Below, one piece after another: positions 11,573-22,741 of a DNA stretch of 64,000 nt (position 1 is the stretch's first letter; every line of letters begins with the position of its first letter). The notes beneath the pieces were generated by a model. The model did no database searches and had not been told where the DNA came from. It saw nothing but the letters and a program-made list of their open reading frames with translations. Source of the DNA: Phoenix dactylifera (lineage: Eukaryota; Streptophyta; Magnoliopsida; Arecales; Arecaceae). Position numbers and translations under genes: made by a program. Location of the stretch: positions 186,001 to 250,000 of the forward strand of contig NW_024067911.1 in the NCBI RefSeq assembly GCF_009389715.1, given 5' to 3'.

Positions 11573-14500
11573 TTACTCATTGTCTTCAGTTTTTGCCTTT
11601 TTCTTCTTTTTCTTTTTCCTTTCAGTTTCCATTTGGACATCACCGTCCAATTCTTCTTGATCCTTCTTCTTCTTCTTCTTTTGGCAGCCCCATTTTGTTG
11701 TGTTTCATGACCATTCGCCCCATTCACTGCTTCTGTAGCCACCCTGTCTTCCTGTTGCTCCTCTGCCAACTTGTGTTTCTTTTTCTTCGTTTTCTTTTCA
11801 GTTTCAGGTTCTGCAGGAGCCTCCCCATCAGAAACAACTCCAGTCTGCTTATCCACATCCATGGGCTCACCATTCACAACTTCCCCTTTAGATTTCTTTT
11901 TCCTACTTTTCTTCACGGAAGCTTCATCCTTCGTATGTCCATCTGAATTGACAGTTCTTTTTGTCAGCGCATATCAAAGCCTAGCTTGCTGACTACCACT
12001 TGACAATGTGAAAATGAAAGCAGCTTTATTGAAAAATCAGATGTGAGAAAGGTAATAAACAAGAAGCAGATGCATTAAGTAACAGAGCAGATTAGAACTA
12101 AAAAGGCTAAGGTGTATTGAGAAATTACAAAAATTAGGATTCAATGCTATTGCAAAGTGACCAATATCTTCTTCTAGAATCCAAATAAGCTTCTGAACAG
12201 ATGAAATTAGTATTGGAAGCATCAAAAAACTGACTCTCCAACCAAGAGATGTGTTGTCAAAGGCACTCCAGGTGCTCGCCTAGGCACTCAGGTGAGGTGA
12301 GGAAGCCTCTGAGCACCTCAGCAACCCCCAAGCAAGGTGAGTTTACTATGGTGATGCCTAGCCGAGCTCTGGGATAGAGCCCAGGAAGCGCCTCTCCAAT
12401 ATCCAGCAAAACTCTTCCTAGCCCTTTTCGCCCATTCTTTTAAAGCTTTGTCAGCTTTACTTTTGTCTATTGGAGTTCTTACAAATGAAGGGCTACTCAA
12501 GGATATTCAATGATTTACTTCTTTGTGTTATGTTTTTTTTCTTGGAAGCATCAAATGATATTTGGGAAGTGATACTTTCCTATCATGTTTGAATTTTTTC
12601 AGTTTACTAAAAGATGTCTAGTGGTTTATCTTTGCTGACTTCTGTTTAAAAACATGATACGAGAAGTGGCATTTGATGTGATGCTTTGAAAGATGTGAAA
12701 CATCTAATTACACAATTATGATTTTTGATGTTGAAACTTGCATTACTATTATGATAATGCCTGTATTGTTTGCATGTAATATTTATTTCTAATATATTTT
12801 TGCTGAATTTTTAATAGCTTAGCATCTTGCTTTCTTCAGGCAGGTGCCTTTTTGGTGCCTAGTGCCCCACAGGCAATACAGAGTCTCGTCACCTTAAAAA
12901 AGCCTTTTGTTTTGGCCAACCTTGACAAAGAATAGATGATTATCAATCAGATGAGCATGCAGTTTATGGACTTGCACACTATGAAAAAAATGAGAACTTC
13001 CAAAATGTCAAAAAGTTCTCTGCTACTGCTGGAGCATTTATGTGAGAAGATTTAGATAGTGAAAGGCCCATACCATCAGCCTGTTGGGAGACCATACTCT
13101 CAACAGCAGCTTTCATCACATCAACATTCTTGCGAGGTGCAACGCCCTTGTCATAGAAGTCCAATCTCTCTTCAACCTGTCCGCGTAGCTTTTCTCCAAA
13201 AATAGACGTATTCATCTCTGAATGTATTATTTTACTGATTAATTACAAAACACAATATCTAGAAAAATATACATGTATAAAAAATGATACATCCTCCACA
13301 AACAAAGACTAACCAGAGAAGCAATCGATACGGCAAGCAATAGAACACTTATTCGCAAGGTAACGAGCTAAACGGCCCTTGTTTCGAGCAGATGCCCGGC
13401 CAATAAATGAAGAGTGGAAGATGAGGCCATACTTCGGAGTGTTTCCTCGAGTTTTCAATGCTCTATAGACATCAAAAGAAAATAATAATGCAAATAATAC
13501 AAGTTCAACATGATTGAAGTTCGCTAAACTGGCTTGTACTGCAAGTAAATATTTTAAACTGCAATTTCAGGAAAGGCACGATACCATATCAATTAATCTA
13601 TTTGGTAAGTGCAAAATATTGAACAAGACCTCTGCAAAAATAACCTAGTTGTTTTACATGCAAGAGCTGCTTGAACAGTATCCTCCATAGTTTGAAGGAA
13701 TGGTCCAAAATTTACGTTCATAAGATGACTCAAATTTCGAGCACACCCTATCCCTATATAGATGGTGCCTTTTCTTTTTCCTTTTTTTTTTTCATTGAAT
13801 GACCAAGGTTGATGCTAACCTCGTATGACTAAAGACGAAGGTGCTAGGGTGGGAAATTTAAACCTGAAAAGTGCCTTCTCAGCACCAAGTATCTGAAGAG
13901 TAGACGAAGGACATTTTGCTAGATTTGAAAGACTCCCAGCATGGGAAATCAAACGAGCACCAACAACTTCACCTATAAGAGATGTGAGATTTGGTGCTAT
14001 ATCATTCATTTTTGTGACAAGATACTCGTACAGCTTCTTCCTATATTCAGAGAGATCCATGACTCTCTGAGCAAACTGCTGAACATTAATCAAATCAATT
14101 GGAGACAGGTCCTGTCCTGAAAAGGCGAGAAGAAGAATAAATGGAGGATAACACTTCAAAATATTACAACAGGAAAGTGGTCTCATATTATGTGTTACCC
14201 ATGGATGCTTTAGCTGCTTCTACAATTTCTTTTGCCTTGTCCTCATCACCTACTATGTCTGCTAATGCAGGGATATGATTATCACATAACTCTGATTTGT
14301 TCTCCACAAACTTTGCAATTTTGGCATATAGATAGTTGTCATTTATGATCTTCACCAGCTCTGGGAAATGCCAAGAGTACCATTCTCTGCACAATGAGGT
14401 AAATCAAATGTTTAGAGGCAATTTTCACCACTGCATGGATTAAAAATAAGGTCTATGTAAGACCAGGTGTAAGACCAGGTCACCATTGCACATCTCGGTA

Positions 14501-16837
14501 GCATATAGAATTCCAGACATTTTTTTCCTTGCAAACTTATAAAATTACTAAGCGTATATTGACCTACTTAGCAACTTAGATATACCCCCAACCTGAAAAG
14601 GGGAAAACACTAGCTTTCTCCTATTCCATAATCTCGAGTTGCACAAGCCTAAGATACATAATCAGTGATTATATACCATGAAACAGATAAGACATTTACA
14701 ATGAGAATTGATTCTGAGGCCTCAGCATGTCTATTTCACTTGTACTGTTCTTTAAAAGAATAATAATAAAAGGCGGATCTATTTTCTAACATTTTTATTG
14801 TCTTAAACAATTGGACTAATACAAATTTATGCATAAAGAGTCTGGGACAGCTTCAACCAAAATCGGCCATCAACAAAAACAGTCATCTGCAGCCAGACAT
14901 AATTAGACCCTTGTCCTCCACATATAAGGCATGCCATGCATCAATTATTATTGTGTTAACTATCAACAATAAGCACAAAATTTTCATCAGCCATTCTACA
15001 AAATGTAGCTAGTCATCTGCAAAATCATATAATGAGAGCAAAAAAAGATAATCATGCACAAATAGATCTTATAGGCAAGGAGACAAGGCTAGCTAGGCTT
15101 GGCGCAATCCCTTTGTATTAGGTTCAGGTTAGCACCTATTGTGTATTAGTTGACATCAACTGATATCACTCTACCTTGTGTCAAATTTCTCATAACAGTA
15201 AAACATGCAGCATTATATAAGGAGATAACCGATATTTGATCAACGGAAAATGCTTTGCATCCCCGTTAGCGTGCCGTGGCCTGGTTTTTTGCGAGTGCAA
15301 AATGGATGCTACAGCCCTTCATGAACCACCGATCCCCGTATATGGTGCACAAACCCAGTTTGGCACTCATTCTGGAGGTTTCAAATACTAGTACTGGAGC
15401 TCATACCAGTTTTTTGTCAGAATGTTAAGGTATAGATAGACACAAAGGATGCCAACACATTGTATACTAGTGCCGTAAACCTGCCGAAATGGTATGCTAC
15501 CATTATACAATCCCATTTGCTAGTAGAAATGATGCTAATTCATTGTCAACATTGATAAAACCGTGTTTTCTCTTTTCCTATTCATTCATCAACACCAGCT
15601 GTCAAACTTTCGACCCTAATTGATCTTCTTCTTTCTCGAACAGATTTTTCGGACTTGAACAAGAATTGGTCAAAAAAACCCCGTTCCTCCATTGAGAATC
15701 ATTGATACAGCTCACCATTTCTTCCATTATCTCATATATAATAAATGGGTTGGTCTTTAAAAAGAAGGAACAGCCTTGTTGATGAATAGGAGATCCTATA
15801 AAATGAAAACCGTTTCGTAAACAAATCAGTGTCTTGTCTGAATGGAGAATAGCAAACATGCGCCATACAACCCACTTAACTGATTGAAGCAATTTACTTA
15901 AACGTTTAAAGAATAAGTTATGACACAGACAATACAAAAAAAATGAACTCCAGGGGAAAGATAGATAGAGCTTTTAGCACGTAACCAATTGGATCATTTA
16001 ACCTAGTGCTCAAACACAGACTAGAGCATTCTGGAAAACAAACCTGACTCTCATGGAGAAGGTGTTAACATCCTTGTCGAGTGTATCGAGGAGAAATATG
16101 GCCTGAATAACCATGTTATCCACCCGATTAACATTAAACTTGACCTTCGCTCTGCTGTAACTATGCCCCAACCCTAATTGAGCCTTCTCCAAATCTGACG
16201 GCTATAACGACAAACAACATGAACAGAAAAACATTATTTTTACATGAAAAGTCAGTAGAATTTATAACAGAGATAAACTACTGAATCAAGTGGGAAAATG
16301 CAACCTTTAAGTCTTTAATGAACCTGTCGAAATGCAACCTCACACCACGAAGGAGCTCGAGTACGAACTCATTGCTCTGGCAAGGAATCTTCGTAACTTC
16401 AAAGATCTGGGACCCAACCTTGGGCTCCGCGACACCGAGGCTTAACTTAGCCTTCTTCCCCTCTTTTGGTTTCGGGAGGTTGATTTCCAAGAAGTTCCTC
16501 AACTCATCGGTCATGAGCCCTAAAAATTTCAATAAAATCCAATAAAAATTATGATATCGAGCGCTAAATAGGAAAAGGATGGAAGCAAAGGCAGGGTTTT
16601 GAGCTCACCTTCGGAGATGGCGTTGCATTGGTTGAGGGCATCAAGGGCGGAGGAGAAGGGGTGGAAGGCGACGAGTTTGACGACCTTTCCGAAGCGTGTG
16701 AGGTCGAGGACGGAGTTCCGGACGGCCTCCGTATTCTGGCCAATCTCGTCGAGGCCATAGGCCTGGAAGAGGGAGTAACCGGAGGCGGATTCAAAGAGGA
16801 GGTAGAGCGCCATCGCCCTGTTGACCGAGGCTTCCAC
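11573..16837 (-). CDS. NOP56: NOP56, box C/D snoRNP core protein (8 exons)
   Basis: Eight exons on the reverse strand: 16837-16609, 16519-16305, 16201-16044, 14386-14199, 14116-13864, 13462-13314, 13217-13074 and 11942-11573. All junctions are GT...AG and phases match across each. Exon 1 begins [20 protein letters not shown] and gives the NOP5NT domain; exon 3 carries the NOSIC region ([20 protein letters not shown]). Exons 4-7 give the Nop domain, including [20 protein letters not shown] and the [18 protein letters not shown] segment. Exon 8 encodes the Lys/Glu-rich tail. NOP56 scaffolds box C/D snoRNPs with NOP58, fibrillarin and the 15.5K protein in the nucleolus to 2'-O-methylate rRNA. 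As written, an AAAAG run near 11681-11684 puts the last 35 or so codons out of frame, ending at 11515. One more A would give the usual KKKKK-DQEE tail and stop at 11573 (about 568 aa). I read this as a likely sequencing error. Confidence 0.93.
11943..13073 (-). other. NOP56 intron 7 with a GC-rich repeat insertion
   Basis: Within this 1,131-nt intron, 12245-12930 differs from its surroundings. Its left end has repeated GGCACTC/GGTGCTCGCC/GAGGTGAGG motifs and its right end has GGTGCCTTTTTGGTGCCTAG. The GGCGCCTAGG-like ends suggest a degenerate transposon, but terminal repeats and target duplications could not be defined. Confidence 0.4.
14387..16043 (-). other. NOP56 intron 3 (1,657 nt)
   Basis: The longest NOP56 intron. 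It holds a 111-codon reverse-strand ORF (15602-15937) with no confident homologue. I looked for C (RTGATGA) and D (CTGA) boxes of an intronic snoRNA at suitable spacing and found no convincing pair. Confidence 0.6.
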
Positions 16838-16856
16838 GAAGACAGGATTGGAGTTC

Positions 16857-16973
16857 TAGGGTTTCTCCTCTCTCCCCCTGTTCTCCGGTAGGGTTTTGGA
16901 GACGCAAGGGAGGGGAAGAGGGCGAAAGACCGGGGATTTAGGGTTTTAGACGACAGCTGGGGGGCTAGGGTTT
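16857..16973 (-). promoter_or_regulatory. Four telo-boxes upstream of NOP56
   Basis: AAACCCTA (TAGGGTTT on the + strand) occurs at 16857-16864, 16889-16896, 16939-16946 and 16966-16973, that is 20 to 136 bases before the ATG. Telo-boxes are known promoter or 5'-UTR elements of plant ribosome-biogenesis and translation genes, which fits a NOP56 gene expressed in dividing cells. Confidence 0.75.
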
Positions 16974-17132
16974 TACAGCCTGGGTCCACGTCGCGGTGCT
17001 AGCCTGGAATCTTTAACTCGATCGGGGCCGTCCGATGGATACGACCTTTTTTTTCTTTTTTTTTTTTCAATTTGCCTTTTGTACAATGGCTCACACAGGA
17101 TGGGTGCGGTTGTAACTAACAAATTCAGAAGA

Positions 17133-17135
<3 letters not shown>

Positions 17136-17196
<61 letters not shown>
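17136..17196. repeat. Poly(A) tract of 61 bases
   Basis: An uninterrupted run of 61 A lies about 300 bases upstream of the NOP56 start codon. It may be a retroposon tail or a mononucleotide microsatellite. No retroposon body or target duplication was identified beside it. Confidence 0.9.
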
Positions 17197-17198
<2 letters not shown>

Positions 17199-17269
17199 CA
17201 CAAAGAATCAGGCACAAGCACATGGTTCTCCTAGATGAAACCTTTGGAGTGGTAAGCCACGAAGAAAAC

Positions 17270-17830
17270 AACCTAGTCAGTAGTGTTCACCTCCTTATAA
17301 ATATGTGTGGCCTCATAAGAGCCACACCCATCCAAGAGTCTACGGATGTCGTGAAACAGCGGTCTTCCATCATCAACGCATCGCCAACTGGACCTACTCG
17401 ATCATTGTAGCTGAGTTCCCCTCGAGAAAAATACGGTCCACACCCAACACACGCCTTGCATAGATAATGCCCTCCCATTCAGCTCTGCGCTCGGCATTGA
17501 TGACAGACGTATCGAAGATCCGTCAACCTCCAGCCGCCACCAGTTTGGCGTCGTGGTCCTAATCGCTGTAAGAGCAAATTGGGAACCTTAGATTTCTGTA
17601 GTCGTCCAAGAGGACGATGCTTCAGTAGTGTCGATGACCTCCACCGTATTAAATAAAGCTCTATCCGCCATCACCCTCGGATGCGCCCTGCTGTCCTTGA
17701 AGACTCGGACATTCGACCCTCTCCAGCACGCAAAATTAGGGACAACGTTTGGGTTGGTTCCAGTCCAAATGGGCAGCCCAATCTAGTGGGCCACTCGGTC
17801 TAGCAAGACCTATTCTGCCTTATCCCAACT
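17270..17830 (-). pseudogene. Remnant of a LINE-type RNase H domain
   Basis: Translated on the reverse strand, 17400-17560 gives INAERRAEWEGIIYARRVLG and DRIFLEGNSATMIE. This is the pattern of the plant RVT_3 RNase H-like domain found at the 3' end of L1-type LINEs and related reverse-transcriptase proteins. The frame is broken by stops and the match is short, so this is a fragment. The adjacent poly(A) run is on the wrong strand to be its tail. Confidence 0.5.
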
Positions 17831-18002
17831 ATTTAGGAACAGTCGGTAAATTGGATTCAATGAACAATAAAAAAAAAAGATTGATCCAAAATAGTAATTA
17901 ACATTTATTGCTAGGTATTTCTCATATATTTATGTTTTGGCTTTTATATACTCGAAGCTATGTGCCGATTTCTTGATATGATTCTACAAGTTCAAGAAAC
18001 TA

Positions 18003-18110
18003 TAATTTTTTTCTGGGTAATATCCAGAATTTGAACCCCAAATCTTCTTCCAGGCTAGGGCAAGTCCTCAGCCAAGAGTTGCCAACTAGCTGTGCTAACA
18101 ACTATTGATA
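18003..18110 (-). repeat. tRNA-derived SINE-like fragment
   Basis: On the reverse strand there is an A-box-like TAGCACAGCTAGTTGG (18097-18082) and, 44 bases on, a B-box-like GGTTCAAATTC (18037-18027). A short A-rich tail (GAAAAAAATTAT) follows immediately. This order and spacing fit the head of a tRNA-derived SINE. Confidence 0.45.
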
Positions 18111-18381
18111 GGTAACTGGAATATTTAAGAAAACCATAATTTACACCTTTTAGCTAGTGAACTTTCTTCCTCATCTTCTACCCATGTCATATTAGTGAAA
18201 CATTACTGGCAAAAAGCAAGGGCAAGCCCTCATATTAAGAGTTGCCAACTAATTGAGCTAACAATTATTAATAGGCAACTAAAATATTTAAGATAGCATA
18301 ATATCACACCTTTTAGCTAGTGGAGAATCTTCCTTATCTCCTACCTATGTTATATTCTGTCATTCTTTATTAAAAGTGAGC
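18058..18381. repeat. Imperfect tandem duplication, 162-bp period
   Basis: The block beginning GGGCAAGTCCTCAGCC at 18058 recurs at 18220 as GGGCAAGCCCTCATAT, followed by matching GAGTTGCCAACTA, ATTTAAGA and CACCTTTTAGCTAGTG segments. It overlaps the A-box part of the SINE-like fragment, so the A-box is duplicated but the B-box is not. Confidence 0.75.
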
Positions 18382-18761
18382 TATTACTTGCAATAACTTT
18401 GCTCTCTATTAAGTCAGGGATGGAAGATTCATGAAGTTGTATGTTCTTGGTAGGCAGGTAGCCATTGATTTGCTTGCTGCTAAGGGTGTAGAAAGTTGCA
18501 AAAGTAATGGTTCACGGAGGACTGTTGAAATCAGATGAAGTGGGTGGCATCACTATGATAAGAATTTTCTGATTGGTTATCTTGATCACAAGATGAGTAT
18601 AAACAATCTTCTAAGATTAGATAGAAGTCATTAATGGTGGGCTTAATGTTTGGGTACTTGTATCCCTAATTTATTGATCCTTAATTTAGGTACCAAATAA
18701 ATCTAACCAAAATACAAATTTTGATAATAATAGTAAATGCGCATGAGAATCACTTGGATTA

Positions 18762-19221
18762 TGGACTTGTTTGGTTCGCGAAAAGAATTTTTTCCTCATT
18801 AAAATATTTTTCGTAGAAGGTTGATACCTGAAAAGTTAGTGTTTTGCATGTTTGGTTAACTGTAGAAAAGTGGCACATTTCATAGTGACTTATATTTAAT
18901 TGAGTATCTACTTTTCTAGAAAAAGTTATGTAAATATCTGTTATGCCTTTAATAAAAGAAAAAAAACTTACCCCATTCTACCTAAAAGTTTAAGGATACT
19001 TTTAGAAAAAATATTATCCTAATTTTCAGCCAGTGGAAATTAAACTTTTTCATATCCTACATCGATTTCTTTTTTATGAAATATGGAAATTTATTCTCAT
19101 AGAAAAACTAATTTTTTATCTCTCTCCTTTGAAAACTCTAACCAAACATGAGGCATCTCTCCATTTTTCAGTTGACCCTATTTCCCCCCCTTCTTCTTTT
19201 CTTGTGAATCAAACAAGTCTT
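18762..19221. mobile_element. MITE copy A (GGACTTGTTTGGTTCGC family)
   Basis: The ends TGGACTTGTTTGGTTCGCG and, inverted, GAATCAAACAAGTCT flank about 460 bp without a gene. TTA precedes the left end (18759-18761) and follows the right end (19222-19224), giving a 3-bp target duplication. It is a divergent member of the family seen again at 46263, 48119, 52570 and 60193. The TTA duplication points to PIF/Harbinger (Tourist-like) origin. Confidence 0.7.
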
Positions 19222-19224
19222 TTA

Positions 19225-19480
19225 TGTAAATACATGTATACATATAACTACATATAGATATATTCATATACTATACATACATAAACACAAACCTATACAA
19301 ACAAATACATGTACCAACATATGTATATATATGCACATACATGTATATATAATATGCATGCTTATGTTTACCATGTAAATGTACAGATACATGCATCAAC
19401 AAATGCGTACATGCACATACGCATATGTACGAACATATATACTTGTGTGTATGTATATACATGTTTACATAGTTTGCTCA
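19225..19480. repeat. ATAC/ATGT low-complexity tract
   Basis: Degenerate alternating purine-pyrimidine sequence rich in ACAT, ATAC and TATG units. The ORFs on both strands here, Tyr/His/Ile-rich, are by-products of the repeat. It abuts MITE copy A on the left. Confidence 0.75.
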
Positions 19481-19500
19481 TACAAACAATCTAATATAAT

Positions 19501-22440
19501 TGTTATGATTGATAATCGATGCAGGATGATTACCAGACTCGATGTGAACTACTTTGACTACTATAAAAAGGATTGAACAAGGTTTAGGAGCGAGATTTGC
19601 CACATCGAGAAGCCAAATCGTACCAAAACTTGCCTGTACGATATCCGATTGAGATGCTCTTTTTTTAAAAAAAATAGGTAATTTCTCAAGCTCTATAATA
19701 TACTGCCACATCCTAAAGGATGTGGTGTACCGAATAATTAGAACTAAATTTAAATTTTTGAATCTCAAAACAGATCAATTAAAGCTTTTTTAGGAATGAC
19801 TTAGATCGAGCATATCTCTCCACTCAGTAAGAATTAGGCGAAGCAGTTACAGACAAAGTCGACGTAGAAGTCGAGATCTACCACTATAAAATTTTAACTT
19901 TTTTATAATTATTGTTATTAGTCATGTCTATTTCTAGAATATCTTTTTTTAACCAAAAGAGAGATCCGACTGAATTATGGAAGGAGGGATCTCACCGATA
20001 TAAAAAGAGAGTATATGCATCTCGGTTTGTAATTCATTAATGAAAGAAAAGAAGATGGAAATCTTGCTTTCACCCATTTTTCTACTTTTTTTTTAAAAAA
20101 AATTGCAAGAGATTCGAATTGAGCAAGTTGAGAAATTATATCTTATCTCCGATCGGATTAAGTTGGTATTAGAGCTTCGATCCTCTAGTTCTGTGAGAAT
20201 CTTAGCATATGGTCCAAATGCACATATGATACAAGCAGACTAGAGAAGGCTATCAATGCTTAAAGTATATTAAAGGACAAAGATGAGGATGGCTACTAAT
20301 TCTACCTAAATGGATGATGAGATGAAGAACTATCTCACACAAATGGAGGAGAATATTGTCCACCTAACTGGAATCGTATCTTAATTGGTCACACCTTCAA
20401 CACAAGTACCATTAGGTCTTGTAGCAAAGCTATTTTCTACGTCTAGAGACGAGTATATACAATTTAGTGAGAACGATAAGCAACTAGGGGGCACTGAGAA
20501 TCCCCCTCTCCAACCTTTCAAAGCCAAAGCTTGAATCGAGATTCCTATATATGATGAAACTGTCGATGTATAGAGGCTAGACTAGTTAGAGATCTACTTT
20601 ACCATTTATAGAAATATAAGTGTCCAAAAGGAATCTTTGCCTGTCTCCAGCTTTCCAACCATACTTTTACCTAGTGAAGTTTGTATATGAGAAACAACCA
20701 CATCTTTAATATGACTAGAGCAAGTTCAAGGACTTGATCAAAAAGCAGTTCTACTCAATCGGCCATCAGAAAGATCAATGAATTAGTGGTAGTACCTACG
20801 GCAAATATGATCTAGGATTACGCTAATTAGTTTTACAAGTAAGCTGTCTTACTTGGAATCTTCATCGATGATCATGCTATTTTCATGAAGTACATCAAAG
20901 CTCTCCATAATAGCATCCAAAAGAAGCTGAAGCTCCTCAAAGTTGACAATATTAGTGAAGCTAGCATGAAGGTTGTAGAAATCAAGAAGAAGTACCAGCC
21001 TAGAAAAGACAAGAAGAGTGATAAGTGGTGGAAAATATAAAGGGAACATAGCAAGAAGCAAGACAACATAATTTAGAAAAATTATTGTAACTATTGTAGA
21101 ATCAATGTGCATATTAAGGAGAAGTGTTGCAAACCGAGTTGCAGTCGAAGAAAGGAAAAGTGTGCTCAATATGTCTGAGATTGAGGAACTACCTGAGGTT
21201 AAGCAAAGAGACTCAAAATTAAGGCAGATGGTAAGAAAGCCCAAGACAGTAATTGAGGCAGATCTAAAGGTGCGAGAGAAGCTCTTCTACTTAAGGATTT
21301 AGGTGAAGCAATGTACTATCAAAGTTCTTATAGTCCCAAAAGCCAAAAAAAACCTCATATTTGAAAGTCAAGTTGAAAAGTTAGGGTTGCTGATCAAGCC
21401 TCATCCGCATCTCTACCCTTTTGATTGAATTCAAAAAAATATTGAGATAAAGATCACTAAGCAGTTTATCTACAAATTTGCAATAACTGAGAGATATATT
21501 GATGAGGTGACATGCGAAGCAATTTTTTTGGATATCTGCCAAGTCACACTTGGGAGATTTTACCTAGGATCAAGATACAATATTTTATTGGTGGGAAAAA
21601 AAGTTTCAACTCATAAAGGATGGAAAGGAGTTTATGTCCAATGCTTCAAGGACATAAGAAATATAGAACTTATGACTTTTATCTAGATGAAGTAACATCA
21701 TAATACCCACAATAAGTTTGTGTTGGTGATGATACAAGAAGTCAATACCACTTATAAGAAGCTAAACTCTTGTCCTTTAGTTCCATTGGGCGATTAACAA
21801 AGATCGAGTTGGCAAGGGAGTTGTCATGACTATCATCAAAGGGAAATAATGGCAAGGAGTGGCCTTACCATGGAGTCCATATGCGGAAGCAGGTTGCTAA
21901 GATCTTTGAGCAAAGAAGACCACGGCTAGAAATCGGTGCTACCAGCTATGGATGGCCTATGGATGGAACAGGAAAACTGACAGGGCTGCATCATCAAGAG
22001 GAAGGTTTCAGAAACTAGGAGTAGAAGGATTGAATCTCTTCAGATTGAATGGAAAGATCAGCTTCCAAGCAAAGCAACCTAGTTTAGTCACAAGATAGAG
22101 AAGTTGGCATTTTTTCATCTTTAATTTTGATTTAGTAAGAGTTAAATATCCTAATTAGGAGGAGTTGTGATCCAAGAAGTCACTGAACTCAATGTGGACT
22201 ACTTTGGCTACTAGAGGAAGGACCATATAGGATTCTAAAGCGAGTTTTACTACACCAAGAGGTTGAATCACGTGCCAAAGTTCTAGGAGTAACTCGCCCG
22301 TCACACGATTAAAATGCTCTTTTTTCCTGAAATTAGGTAGGCCACTGAGTACTCTTAAAAGGAAAAAAGGCGGAATACTGCACATCAAGCAAGGCTCAAA
22401 TAATGATATTCTTCTATCAAGCTATTAGTCGTTATAATGG
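19501..22440 (+). mobile_element. Decayed Ty3/gypsy element, gag-protease relic
   Basis: A left LTR-like block (from 19501, TGTTATGATTGATAATCG) shares CGATGTGAACTACTTTGACTAC-type sequence with a right block starting at 22166 (TGTGATCC..., CAATGTGGACTACTTTGGC), which follows a purine-rich AGGAGGAG. A primer site TGGTATTAGAGC (initiator-Met type with one change) lies at 20164-20175. Between them are traces of gag (20450-21060, an IYDET...LEIYFTIYRN region), a CCHC-like CNYCRINVHIKEKC near 21085 and a protease-like tail to about 21720. Many stops and indels are present and no reverse transcriptase or integrase is seen. The right LTR seems truncated at about 22440. Confidence 0.6.
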
Positions 22441-22609
22441 TAATAAATTTATCTTATATTATATTATTTTGATTTTTTAGCACTGAAATTTGTATCCAGA
22501 TCCCCCCTAGTTTCAAGTTTGAATTTGTATTAAGACCATCTATGTATTTCACGATATAGCCATGATTGGATGATGTCGCATGGTTTATAAATCATACTAT
22601 TTTGTGATA

Positions 22610-22741
22610 TGCAACGGGGTTCATGCAATTACAACCACCATCAATGTGTGGACTACTGTGCTTGCTGGACTAGTTCTCTCCATCCCATGTTTTGATCAAA
22701 GAGAACTCTGACTCTCAAAGTACTATTAATCATGTGCCCTT
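22610..22741. repeat. Dispersed repeat, left part (split by Copia element)
   Basis: Sequence from GGGGTTCATGCAATTACAACC to TACTATTAATCATGTGCCCTT continues at 44679 beyond the Copia insertion. The uninterrupted arrangement is seen at about 50808-51020 in a second copy (same ATGCAATTACAAACACC, TACTATTAATCATGTGCCC and GTTGATCAATC order). The last five bases (22737-22741) are the CCCTT target duplication. Confidence 0.75.

Noticed and set aside
15602..15937. 111-codon reverse-strand ORF in NOP56 intron 3; one alternative frame has a short LFLLFKDQP stretch like plastid ycf2
   Set aside because: The likeness covers fewer than a dozen residues and the flanks do not match, so neither a plastid insertion nor a gene can be claimed.
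11943..16043. Box C/D snoRNAs hosted in NOP56 introns
   Set aside because: TGATGA-like and CTGA-like words occur, but no pair has correct spacing plus terminal pairing.
19271..19494. Tyr/His-rich ORFs on both strands
   Set aside because: By-products of the ATAC/ATGT low-complexity tract.
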